NCBI GenBank assembly: GCA_963516475.1
Contig: CAUQBR010000002.1
Coordinates: forward strand, 107,025 to 171,024
Origin: JABCPE02 sp963516475
GTDB lineage: Bacteria; Bacteroidota; Bacteroidia; Flavobacteriales; Weeksellaceae
Length of the DNA stretch: 64,000 nt
Direction: 5' to 3'
Of the stretch, positions 25,801 through 33,084 are shown piece after piece (position 1 is the stretch's first letter; each line of letters opens with the position of its first letter). The position numbers were made by a program, and so were the translations under genes. The notes beneath the pieces are model-generated. The model made no database searches and was not told the DNA's origin. It was given only the letters and a program-made list of their open reading frames with translations.

Positions 25801-25958
25801 ATCACATTAAGCGAAAACACAAAGGAGAAAATCCAATTAAAATTATCCAAGAAAAAGTAGCTCAAATCAATGAAAAATTGGAAGAAAAACATTTTGACAG
25901 GAAACAATTAGAATTAGAAAAAGAAAAAACTTTTGAGAACCTTGTAAATAGCATATAA
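22869..25958 (+). CDS. traG: TraG-type conjugation ATPase (VirB4 family) with an inserted DnaJ J-domain
   Basis: This is the VirB4-class ATPase that powers assembly of the type IV secretion system. At 1,029 aa it is longer than usual TraG (about 800-850). Walker A is GPSGSGKS at 426-433; the Walker B region is KALIIEEAWKAIAS at about 787-800, followed by YKTVRKFWGE and VVTQELNDII as in TraG. Between these halves, residues about 560-685 hold extra sequence with a full J-domain (576-640): YYEILGVS, a basic helix DEIKRKGRKLINFYH, the HPD motif at 604-606 (bases 24,678-24,686), and EAYETLTDEERRKEYN. The frame is unbroken, so it is a real insertion. The TraG-typical SFNSFYEY block resumes after it. 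J-domains activate Hsp70 (DnaK), so this ATPase may recruit the host chaperone. Confidence 0.93.
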   Translation: MKNKIFDIPFIGYDYGKEHNWNFDVLIGKYGNPVIGIKIKNAVEQYSADPNSYTDFHTILNQVISIIGENHIIQKLDIFRKQRYSAEKSTQFLQQKYSEHFEGRIYKTIDTLLLFTDVVDNSKKKNNYNFSDKRYKELRDKCQKVHMLLSQFHCEPQFLFEKDWEYYIGGVLSMNLSDIPTFDNIKSTNTNLRFGNRYGKVISFVDVENIELPSQIEPYSILGGNGTASETAVDNFSFINELEDYHMVIYNQIISIPEQAPKQRELDKKKKKHEGVAKSAPSNMIVAEEIETLLHNIAVDGQLIVDAHFSIVFATETQEEMERTQSMIESKLFTKGIIVSKNAYNQLELFRCAIPGNAVELKGYDLFTTTSEASLCFFFKESFPISEESNIYLRFTDRQGVPLKVDLSDLPMKTGRMNNRNKFVLGPSGSGKSFLMNNIVEQYLLYNYDVVIVDTGDSYSGTCSYKGGKYIKYTEEKPITMNPFVMNEKEFNIEKIEFLTNLIFMIWQGADATMSKEQKSILDNTLMSYYHQFFNRGRAWYEQVSDEELLLHLEKYNISREDILEDFEEELESNKTYYEILGVSFDAPTDEIKRKGRKLINFYHPDKNINNPDYNKEMFHRVYEAYETLTDEERRKEYNETKLAVITLQEVLKNPKTTEEWNEAFRFALIKRIKELDEKLEVSELSFNSFYEYCDRFLPIYLKNKKYNITEKEFNLRTFLFVLKDFYKGGRYGTTLNESADSTLFDEPFIVFEIDNVKDNPTLFPIVTLIIMDTFIQKMRLRNDRRKALIIEEAWKAIASKLMGGYILYLYKTVRKFWGETIVVTQELNDIIGNAVVKDSIISNSDTFILLDQSKFKDNFGAIADILSLNQVEQNKIWTINNLNNKYGRSRFKEFYLKRGGRGEVYGNEVSLEQYLTYTTEKPEKSAVEHYAKAVGNYDLALERIVADLKKIAPLDNLVPLVNLYKKPIDEKVLKYYNHIKRKHKGENPIKIIQEKVAQINEKLEEKHFDRKQLELEKEKTFENLVNSI

Positions 25959-25960
25959 AT

Positions 25961-26614
25961 ATGAAAAAATATTATTTGAGTTTAGTGTTTTTGGGAGGGG
26001 TTTTATCAGCTCAAAACACTTATGTAGATGTAGTAACTACTGCTGCCTTAAAGCTGTATTCAGACAATCTAAAAGACAAACAAAACGAAACCATAACACA
26101 ACAAAATAAACTCCAAAAAGCACAGGCTTGGGTTGGAACTCAAATGGTAGTAGTTAATAATATTCAAGAAAAAATCTTAAAGGGATTGAGTGAAGTTTCA
26201 GGAACTCTCCAAAACGGCTTACAAGTCAAAGAAATTTATGAAGACCTAAAAGATTGTGCTATGTATTCCTCAGAGATTGGAAAATTTGTAAAACAAAATC
26301 CTGAATATGCTGTTTTCGGAGCAAAAACTACGGAATATACATACAGACAAATTCTCAAAATGTCCACCGAAGTGAGTGAGCTTCTAAAATCAGGGGAACT
26401 AAATCTTGCAACCGCTGGGGATAGATATAAGTTGATTTATGATATTTCTACAAAAGTAAAGATGTTAAAAGTCTGGCTGGCGACCATTAGTTTAGATTTA
26501 GAAAGGGCTAAAAGACTGGGATTTTGGAGAGCTATTAACCCTTTTCAAGGCTATATCAATACAGATAAAGATATTGTCAGAAATATAATGGATAGATATA
26601 AACATAATTTTTAA
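25961..26614 (+). CDS. Secreted transfer protein, tandem paralogue 1 of 4
   Basis: A 217-aa protein with a signal peptide (YYLSLVFLGGVLSAQ) and a helical, mostly charged body. Its last residues GYINTDKDIVRNIMDRYK match the ends of the next three proteins. The body (KIQEK..., ILKMSTEVSELLKSG) resembles the following two. Its place after traG is that of traI (DUF4141, VirB5-like) in CTnDOT-type clusters, so it may be a periplasmic or pilus-tip component. It starts two bases after the traG stop. Confidence 0.75.
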   Translation: MKKYYLSLVFLGGVLSAQNTYVDVVTTAALKLYSDNLKDKQNETITQQNKLQKAQAWVGTQMVVVNNIQEKILKGLSEVSGTLQNGLQVKEIYEDLKDCAMYSSEIGKFVKQNPEYAVFGAKTTEYTYRQILKMSTEVSELLKSGELNLATAGDRYKLIYDISTKVKMLKVWLATISLDLERAKRLGFWRAINPFQGYINTDKDIVRNIMDRYKHNF

Positions 26615-26626
26615 AACCGAATCATT

Positions 26627-27310
26627 ATGAGAAAATTTCTTTTTTCAGCAGTATTTCTTGCAGGTTATTTAGTATTAACATCATCAGGAGGAAAACCAAA
26701 ACCACCTTGGGAAGAAGAAAATGTGTCTTTCCCTATGATGAATCAAGAAATTCGCCATTCTATGCAGGAGAATGAGAGACAACAAGAAATGAAAAAAAAG
26801 CAGAATATCAATTTAGGTGCAGAAGTAGTCAATAAAAAACAATGGTCAAAATTTAAAGATACAACAAAGAAAATTCAAGACAGGTTAAGAATTATTGATT
26901 TTGCATTACAGGCTATTCCTGCTGGAATAGTAATTTCACAAGAGGCAAAAGAAATCAAAGAAAATCAAATAAAGATTATCCAAGAAATAAGAACTGCACC
27001 TTATACCTTGATTGTTGCTCTGCCGAAGCAGGTAGAATTTGTAGATGAGCTTCAAATGGTGGTAAGACTCATTACAGGAATTGTTGTTTCCTATGGAGCA
27101 ATCAATCAAATGGAAAAAGCTGAAAGAAAAATCTTAATAGATTATGCACTCTCAGAAGTGGAAAGACTTAATAGCCAATCTTTTTACATGCTTATGATGA
27201 TTAGAAATGCAAAAGAAAAATTTGAGAGAAATAAAGCTATGCTCAGTTATTATGTAAATGCAGACAGGCAAATTGTAGAAGAGATTATTGATAATATAAA
27301 AACTTTCTGA
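26627..27310 (+). CDS. Exported transfer protein, tandem paralogue 2 of 4
   Basis: A 227-aa protein with an N-terminal hydrophobic segment (FLFSAVFLAGYLVLTSSGG), a Pro/Glu-rich linker (KPKPPWEEEN) and a helical domain. A second hydrophobic stretch (VVRLITGIVVSYGAI) is in the middle. Its end YYVNADRQIVEEIIDNIK matches its neighbours. It is the most divergent of the first three. Function is unknown; by context it belongs to the conjugation envelope complex. Confidence 0.75.
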   Translation: MRKFLFSAVFLAGYLVLTSSGGKPKPPWEEENVSFPMMNQEIRHSMQENERQQEMKKKQNINLGAEVVNKKQWSKFKDTTKKIQDRLRIIDFALQAIPAGIVISQEAKEIKENQIKIIQEIRTAPYTLIVALPKQVEFVDELQMVVRLITGIVVSYGAINQMEKAERKILIDYALSEVERLNSQSFYMLMMIRNAKEKFERNKAMLSYYVNADRQIVEEIIDNIKTF

Positions 27311-27311
27311 T

Positions 27312-27974
27312 ATGAAAAGGATTATATTTTTCTGTTTGATTTTAAATGTAATATCTGCAAGAGGTCAGACAGTAGTTGTAAATGATAAGCTGATTGCTCA
27401 ACTTACTAAAAATCAAGCGGTGAGACTTACAAGTAATGAAGGTTTTCTTAAGTCCTATGAGAAACAAAAACAACTCTATGATGATATAAACAAGAAAATA
27501 ACACAAGTAGTTGCTATACAGGAGTTTATATATGATAAATTAAGTAAAGTAAACCAAACGATAAAACAAGGGAAACAGCTTAAATATCTCTACAAATATC
27601 TTGGGGAAGTAGGTGAAAACAGTGGGAAAATGTTAAAACTCACAGCAAAATACCCACAATATGCTATACTTCTCACAGACCATTACTATCGTATCGTGCA
27701 AGAAATCCTAATGATACAGAAGGAACTCAAAGAGGAAATATTAAGAGAAGATAGTGATTTACTTATAGACCCATATGATAGAGAAGTTTTAATCAGCAGG
27801 ATATTTGACAGAGTTAGAATATTACACGCCAATGTGATGTATATCAATTTGATGTTAGAAAGAGGAAAAGATACACCATATATTTATCAAATTCCACATC
27901 TTGGATGGTATGTCAATATGGATAAATCTATTGTAGAAGACATTATGAGAAAATATCAATATCTTAAATATTAA
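27312..27974 (+). CDS. Secreted transfer protein, tandem paralogue 3 of 4
   Basis: A 220-aa protein with a signal peptide (IIFFCLILNVISARGQ) and the same helical plan as paralogue 1, including a KIEEI-like helix, KYPQYAILLTDHYYRIVQEIL (compare NPEYAVFGAKTTEYTYRQIL in paralogue 1) and the closing WYVNMDKSIVEDIMRKYQ. It starts one base after paralogue 2 ends. Probably an envelope or pilus-tip part of the mating apparatus. Confidence 0.75.
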   Translation: MKRIIFFCLILNVISARGQTVVVNDKLIAQLTKNQAVRLTSNEGFLKSYEKQKQLYDDINKKITQVVAIQEFIYDKLSKVNQTIKQGKQLKYLYKYLGEVGENSGKMLKLTAKYPQYAILLTDHYYRIVQEILMIQKELKEEILREDSDLLIDPYDREVLISRIFDRVRILHANVMYINLMLERGKDTPYIYQIPHLGWYVNMDKSIVEDIMRKYQYLKY

Positions 27975-27979
27975 AGTAT

Positions 27980-28786
27980 ATGAAATATCAAAAACTAATT
28001 TATGCTGTTTTTCTTTTCTGCATCAGTATAAATGCTCAAAATAGACTAAATGATAATACCATTGTATCTCAACACAAAAGAATGGTTTTTGAGAGATGGG
28101 GAGATTGGCGACCTTATGGAAAATGGTTTTTGGGTGTCCAGACTAACTTTGCTTATGCTACAGTCTGGGGAATGTGGTCACCAAAAAGGAATCAAGATTA
28201 CAAAAATGGGCAGGATATACGCCCTTTGAAACCCACAGGTCTTGAAGTCCAAAGATTGTTAGAGCTGGAAGTTCAAAAACAAGAAGCTGAAAAAATAAAA
28301 GCAGAGTCAGACAGCATTTATAAAAGAAATGTACAGGATTTTGCTCATTGGACTTCCGCAACTGTAGATGCAGACCCATTATGGGTTTTATATTATAAAA
28401 GAATGCTGAATCCTCTTAAATCTTTCCCTGAACAACCACAGAATTTCAGAGAGTGGGGTTTTGATAACCAAGAAATTTACGAAACTCTGAAATTTTCAGG
28501 AGGAATAGATAGATTACAGGAAATTTTGGATTTACTGAAAGATAAATACCATAAATCAAGAACAATGGATATGCCCAGAGGAAAAAGATTCTTGATGTAT
28601 CATGAAACTCTTATGGGGTGGAGAAAATTCAAAGCTGAACTATTCTCTTATAATACAAAAGGAGAATTGTATTTAGATTATAAAAATGCTCTTGATAAAT
28701 TCAGAAAAGGAAGAAAAAAATACATTACAAGAACCGATGTAGAAATCGTACAAGAAATCATGAACCAATATAAAGACCAATACTAA
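27980..28786 (+). CDS. Secreted transfer protein, tandem paralogue 4 of 4
   Basis: A 268-aa protein with a signal peptide (LIYAVFLFCISINAQ) and an otherwise different N-terminal half (aromatic-rich: WGDWRPYGKWFLGVQ). Its C-terminus again carries RTDVEIVQEIMNQYK, like the other three. So it shares only the end motif and may be a fusion of that motif to another domain. It overlaps the traJ ATG by one base. Confidence 0.72.
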   Translation: MKYQKLIYAVFLFCISINAQNRLNDNTIVSQHKRMVFERWGDWRPYGKWFLGVQTNFAYATVWGMWSPKRNQDYKNGQDIRPLKPTGLEVQRLLELEVQKQEAEKIKAESDSIYKRNVQDFAHWTSATVDADPLWVLYYKRMLNPLKSFPEQPQNFREWGFDNQEIYETLKFSGGIDRLQEILDLLKDKYHKSRTMDMPRGKRFLMYHETLMGWRKFKAELFSYNTKGELYLDYKNALDKFRKGRKKYITRTDVEIVQEIMNQYKDQY

Positions 28787-29979
28787 TGAAAACAAAATAT
28801 CTTATATTTTTAGTTTGCCTTATATTATGCCTACTGCCAATAGTGACATTAGGACAAACAACACCCAGTGCAGATGATTCCAATAAACTTTTACAATTTT
28901 TAAAAGGAGATGGAGCTTTTGAACAATGGTTTTTTAAATCATTCAATAGATTGGACACAAGCATTAGTGCTGAAGCAAGTAAAGTATCCTTTTTAGGGAG
29001 ACTTATAGGAGGAATAGGAGCTACATTTTATTTATCTTATATGGGATGGCAGATGCAGGCAGGAGACCGAGAATGGGAAATAACCCCAATGTTAAAACCA
29101 TTCTTTATAGGACTGATTTTATTACATTGGACAAGTTTTTATTCTTTTGTTCAAAGTCCATTCAGAGTAGTTTCTACACCTTCACAAACTATGTTTGAGA
29201 AAATAGAAAGAGAGGCTAACACACTCCGTGTTAAACGATTTCAAAAGCAAAATCAACTTTTGGATTATATGATTAAAAAAGAAGCCGAAGAAAAAGCAAA
29301 ACAAAAGGAATTGGATAATTTGAAAGAGAAAGGTTTTATTGATAAGATAACTGATAGTATTAAAGAAGGTTGGGATAAAATACAAACTCCTGTAGAAGAA
29401 TGGTTTATAAGAATGGATTTTAAATTCCAAAGATGGGGAGCAGACCTTTTAGAAGCTATTGGATTATCTATTCTCAGAGTCTGCACTTATCTTATTTTCT
29501 TTATTCAAAAAATTTGGAGTTATATTCTAATTGTTCTTGGACCGATAGCCATTGGCATGGCTCTTATTCCAGGCTTTGAAAGTTCACTTACAAGTTGGGT
29601 TTCAAAGTTTATCAATATCAACCTGTATACATTTGTCGCATTTACCATTATCAACATTGGACAACAGCTTATCATTTCTGCTTACACTATGGAAATAGAC
29701 CGATATGAATTAATGATAAATAGTGCAGGTAATGTTGATTCTGCGACCATAGCTGCTTTTATCAATGGAAATGGAATGTTACATGTTACACTATTTACTG
29801 TGGTAGCTTACATCGTTACAGGAATTGGTGTTCTGATGACCCCAACTATTGCAGACAGCATTGTTTCAGCTGGCGGAGCAGGTGTAATGACTAAAATGAA
29901 ACAAAGTGCAGGAAAGTATGTAGCTGGAGCGCAGGCTCTTTATAAGTTAGGAAAAGGAGAAGATAAAGATAAAAAATAG
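28786..29979 (+). CDS. traJ: TraJ-like inner-membrane protein (VirB6-like)
   Basis: A 397-aa polytopic protein with a signal-like N-terminal helix, several further membrane helices and a long charged cytosolic loop (residues about 135-215, rich in Lys and Glu: KKEAEEKAKQKELDNLKEK). This is the plan of TraJ of Bacteroidota elements, which takes the VirB6 role of forming the inner-membrane channel. The conserved C-terminal region GAGVMTKMKQSAGKYVAG is typical. It follows the four secreted proteins and precedes traK. Confidence 0.85.
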   Translation: MKTKYLIFLVCLILCLLPIVTLGQTTPSADDSNKLLQFLKGDGAFEQWFFKSFNRLDTSISAEASKVSFLGRLIGGIGATFYLSYMGWQMQAGDREWEITPMLKPFFIGLILLHWTSFYSFVQSPFRVVSTPSQTMFEKIEREANTLRVKRFQKQNQLLDYMIKKEAEEKAKQKELDNLKEKGFIDKITDSIKEGWDKIQTPVEEWFIRMDFKFQRWGADLLEAIGLSILRVCTYLIFFIQKIWSYILIVLGPIAIGMALIPGFESSLTSWVSKFININLYTFVAFTIINIGQQLIISAYTMEIDRYELMINSAGNVDSATIAAFINGNGMLHVTLFTVVAYIVTGIGVLMTPTIADSIVSAGGAGVMTKMKQSAGKYVAGAQALYKLGKGEDKDKK

Positions 29980-30007
29980 TAAATCACAATTCTAAACCAT
30001 ATAAATT

Positions 30008-30625
30008 ATGTTAGTAAAAAGTATAGAACAAAAAATAAAGATAAACAAAGCAGTTTCTATTTTTGCCATTTTAGCATCGATAGTAATCGTTATTGCAGGA
30101 TTGTTTTTCTCATATAAAATTGTAGAAGATTCCAGAAAATCTATTTACATCTTGGATAATGGAGTTCCGATTTTGGTAAAACAGACTGATGAACTTCTAA
30201 ACCGCCCAGTAGAATACAAATCACAAGTGGAACTTTTTCATAGGTTGTTTTTTACTCTTGCACCTGATGATGAATACATTAAGCAAAATGTAGAAAAGTC
30301 TCTCTACCTTATTGATGATACAGGAAAAAAAGAATACACCAACTTAAAGGAAAAGGGATTTTATAATCAACTTGTTTCATCAAGTTCTATGATTACTGTA
30401 AATGCAGATTCTATCCGTTTAGATGTTGCTAATAAGAGATTTGTATTCTTTGGAAGACAAGTAATCAACAGAAGGTCTGCAATTATTATTAGGAAATTAA
30501 TAACAGAAGGTAATTTTGATGATGTATTAAGGACTCCCAATAATCCACATGGAGTTATGCTGAAAAATTGGAAAATTATAGACAATTCTGAAATATCAAG
30601 TGAATCAAAATACAATGGATTTTAA
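30008..30625 (+). CDS. traK: TraK-like protein (VirB8-like)
   Basis: A 205-aa protein with a short cytosolic N-terminus, one membrane helix (VSIFAILASIVIVIAGLFFSY) and a periplasmic domain that starts with the segment SRKSIYILDNGVPILVKQTD. This pattern is that of TraK of CTnDOT-type elements, the VirB8 counterpart that bridges the inner membrane and the core complex. It ends in a Tyr-Asn-Gly-Phe tail. The next gene follows after three bases. Confidence 0.87.
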   Translation: MLVKSIEQKIKINKAVSIFAILASIVIVIAGLFFSYKIVEDSRKSIYILDNGVPILVKQTDELLNRPVEYKSQVELFHRLFFTLAPDDEYIKQNVEKSLYLIDDTGKKEYTNLKEKGFYNQLVSSSSMITVNADSIRLDVANKRFVFFGRQVINRRSAIIIRKLITEGNFDDVLRTPNNPHGVMLKNWKIIDNSEISSESKYNGF

Positions 30626-30628
30626 GCT

Positions 30629-30973
30629 ATGAAAGAGAGAATAGACAGCCTTTTATCTTGGGCTAATGAACAAAACCGACCTAAAAAAATTCTGTTTTGC
30701 TTTTTAGTATTCTTGGTTCTATCTGGAATTTTTGCCGTAGTAAGAGAAATTTATTTTCCTCCAAAGGTCACTCTTACAAGTATTCCTAATTTTTACACCC
30801 AAAGTGATAAAGAAAAAGAAAAATTTCATCTGAAAGAAGCACGATTGGAAAAAGTAATGAAAGAACTTCATTCCTTTCAAGAAAAAGAAAAAATGAAAAG
30901 TCTTACAAAAAATGACAGCATGAGAATAGAGTATTTATATAACGAATATAAAAAACTGAAAAATGAACCTTAA
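30629..30973 (+). CDS. Small membrane transfer protein (TraL position)
   Basis: A 114-aa protein with one membrane helix at about residues 18-40 (ILFCFLVFLVLSGIFAVV) and a helical, Lys/Glu-rich tail on the periplasmic side. It lies between traK and traM, the place of traL in related clusters, but no specific domain is recognised. It overlaps traM by 11 bases. Confidence 0.72.
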   Translation: MKERIDSLLSWANEQNRPKKILFCFLVFLVLSGIFAVVREIYFPPKVTLTSIPNFYTQSDKEKEKFHLKEARLEKVMKELHSFQEKEKMKSLTKNDSMRIEYLYNEYKKLKNEP

Positions 30974-32183
30974 AAAAATAAATTTTAAACAGCAGAAATA
31001 CATTATTCCACTTATTACTCTTCCTTTTATTTTATTTGGAGCTTATCAGGTAGAAAGTCTAATGGCAGATGAAGAAGTTGCTGAACCACAGCAGGAGCTT
31101 AATCTTTCATTAGGGGAAACAAGAGATAGTATTTTAACCAAAAACGATGCTTATGATGAGTTTTTTGCCAATGGTGACAATAGAACAATGCTTGATGGAT
31201 TAGAGACCGAAGAGGACAGTCTTTTGAACTATTCTGATAACCTGAATTATAAACAAAAAAGATACATTGATTCCCTTGAAGATGCAAGGAAAAAAAACAT
31301 GGCACAAGGAGGATTGGCTGGAAGAACATCTTACTATGAACCGAGAGATACGAGGGCAAGAGATGAAAGAGATTTTCAGCGTTCAGCAGAAATTATCCGT
31401 ATGCTGAATGAGGGAGCAAGTGGTACAGGAAATGGTTATAATTCTTCGGCTTCAGCTTCAAATAATTATTCTTCTCCTCAACAAAAAGAAGAAGATGACC
31501 CAGTAAAGACATTGCGAAAGCAGATGTTGTTTATGGATTCATTAGAAAAGTCTAAAGACCCAGAGTATCAGGCACAAGTAAAGGCTAAAGAAAAATTAAA
31601 ACATGATAAAGCTAAAATGAAAGCCTTTCTTAATAGCACACTAAAAGTTTCAAAAAATGGACTGAATAAAAGTTTCAATTCTATTACCAAAGAAAGTGAA
31701 AGTAATTTTGTGAAAGCCGTAATAGATGAAAACTCAAAGGGTTACCTTGGTAGTAGAATTCGTTTCCGACTACTGGAAGATATCTATGTAGGAAAACATA
31801 AAATAAATAAAGGGACTATGATTTATGGGCAGATATCAGGATTTTCTATGCAGAGAGTTAATCTCAATGTGATTTCTATTCTTAATAATGGGGAAATCCT
31901 GCCTATCAACCTCTCTGTTTATGATGTAGATGGAATGAAAGGACTCTATGTTCCTGAAAGTGCATTTAGAGATATGATGAGAGAACTTGGACAAAATTCA
32001 GTGCAGGGAACATCGTTGGATAATGCCAACCAAGGGTTTTTCACAAGCTTTTTATCCAAAGCTTTCTCTTCTGCATCACAAACAATAGCAAACCTTATCA
32101 GAAAGAATAAGGCAAAATTAAAATATAACTCTTATATCTATTTAATTAACGAAAAAGAATTTGAAAAATATGAAGACAATTAG
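30963..32183 (+). CDS. traM: TraM-like protein (VirB10-like)
   Basis: A 406-aa single-pass protein. One membrane helix lies at about residues 14-30 (YIIPLITLPFILFGAYQ), then a long Ser/Glu-rich linker, and a C-terminal beta-barrel-like domain with KAVIDENSKGYLGSRIRFRLLED, the typical VirB10/TraM strand-turn pattern, then GTMIYGQISGFSMQRVNL. VirB10 proteins span the periplasm and pass ATP-driven changes to the outer-membrane pore. The traN ATG lies inside its end. Confidence 0.9.
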   Translation: MNLKKINFKQQKYIIPLITLPFILFGAYQVESLMADEEVAEPQQELNLSLGETRDSILTKNDAYDEFFANGDNRTMLDGLETEEDSLLNYSDNLNYKQKRYIDSLEDARKKNMAQGGLAGRTSYYEPRDTRARDERDFQRSAEIIRMLNEGASGTGNGYNSSASASNNYSSPQQKEEDDPVKTLRKQMLFMDSLEKSKDPEYQAQVKAKEKLKHDKAKMKAFLNSTLKVSKNGLNKSFNSITKESESNFVKAVIDENSKGYLGSRIRFRLLEDIYVGKHKINKGTMIYGQISGFSMQRVNLNVISILNNGEILPINLSVYDVDGMKGLYVPESAFRDMMRELGQNSVQGTSLDNANQGFFTSFLSKAFSSASQTIANLIRKNKAKLKYNSYIYLINEKEFEKYEDN

Positions 32184-33051
32184 TATTAAAGCAATTTTAT
32201 TTGGGTGTGTTTTTTCTGCTTCTTCTCTTTTTGCTCAAACTGAAAAGAAAGAACAAACAGTTCATGACCTTCCTGAACTTAATATGACCGAAGGAGTAAA
32301 TATACATTTTATATCCCCTGAACCCATTCAGTTTGTAGATTTATCTACCGATGAACTTATAGGAGATTTACCTTCTGAAAATATCGCAAGAATCAAGATT
32401 ACCAATAAACAGGAACAAGATTCTGTAAAAGTGATAAAACAGAAACGAAATAGTTTTTATAGTGGAGAACAGATAGGGATTATTACTATTGTAGGGCAGT
32501 CTTTCATGGCTCAGTATAAAGCCGTTTTTAGAAACCCTTTGGTATTTAATTCTCAAACCAATATCCAAATCCAGCCAGAAGATATGCAACCTTTGGAGTT
32601 TCCTAAAATGAGTTTTTCAAACCTTGAATTAAGAAATTTTTCATTAGATATTATTCAGCGAGATACTCAAAGACCTTTGAGAAAAGTAAATTCTCTAAAA
32701 CTTACCATTGAGCTTAATAATGTTTATGTGATGGGGGATTACATATTTCTTGATGTTAATTTTAAAAATAAATCCAATCTTAATTATGATGTGGAAGGAA
32801 TTAAATTTTCACTCGATGATAAAAAAATATATAAAGCCACCAATAACCAAAATATAGAAATGAAACCAATTTATCAATTCTATCATAATAAAGTCTTTAA
32901 AAAGAATTTTAGAAATATTTATGTCTTTAAGAAATTTACTTACCCTAATAGTAAAGTTATGAAAATAAGACTATTGGAAGAACAACTATCAGGAAGAACC
33001 ATTGAAATGGTCGTAAAATATTCAGATATACTAAATGCTGATACTTTTTAA
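32170..33051 (+). CDS. traN: TraN-like protein (VirB9-like)
   Basis: A 293-aa secreted protein with a signal peptide (AILFGCVFSASSLFAQ). It contains the TraN features MTEGVNIHFISPEPIQFVDL and a repeated beta pattern, then a C-terminal part with FKNKSNLNYDVEGIKFSLDD and the segment of the DUF4138 family (AxNQ..IEMKPI). TraN is the VirB9-like partner of TraM in the outer-membrane complex. I use the ATG at 32,170, since the longest frame begins with TTG at 32,161. It overlaps traM by 14 bases. Confidence 0.88.
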   Translation: MKTISIKAILFGCVFSASSLFAQTEKKEQTVHDLPELNMTEGVNIHFISPEPIQFVDLSTDELIGDLPSENIARIKITNKQEQDSVKVIKQKRNSFYSGEQIGIITIVGQSFMAQYKAVFRNPLVFNSQTNIQIQPEDMQPLEFPKMSFSNLELRNFSLDIIQRDTQRPLRKVNSLKLTIELNNVYVMGDYIFLDVNFKNKSNLNYDVEGIKFSLDDKKIYKATNNQNIEMKPIYQFYHNKVFKKNFRNIYVFKKFTYPNSKVMKIRLLEEQLSGRTIEMVVKYSDILNADTF

Positions 33052-33084
33052 TTAGTCATTCATTGAAAATTAAAATCAATTAAA

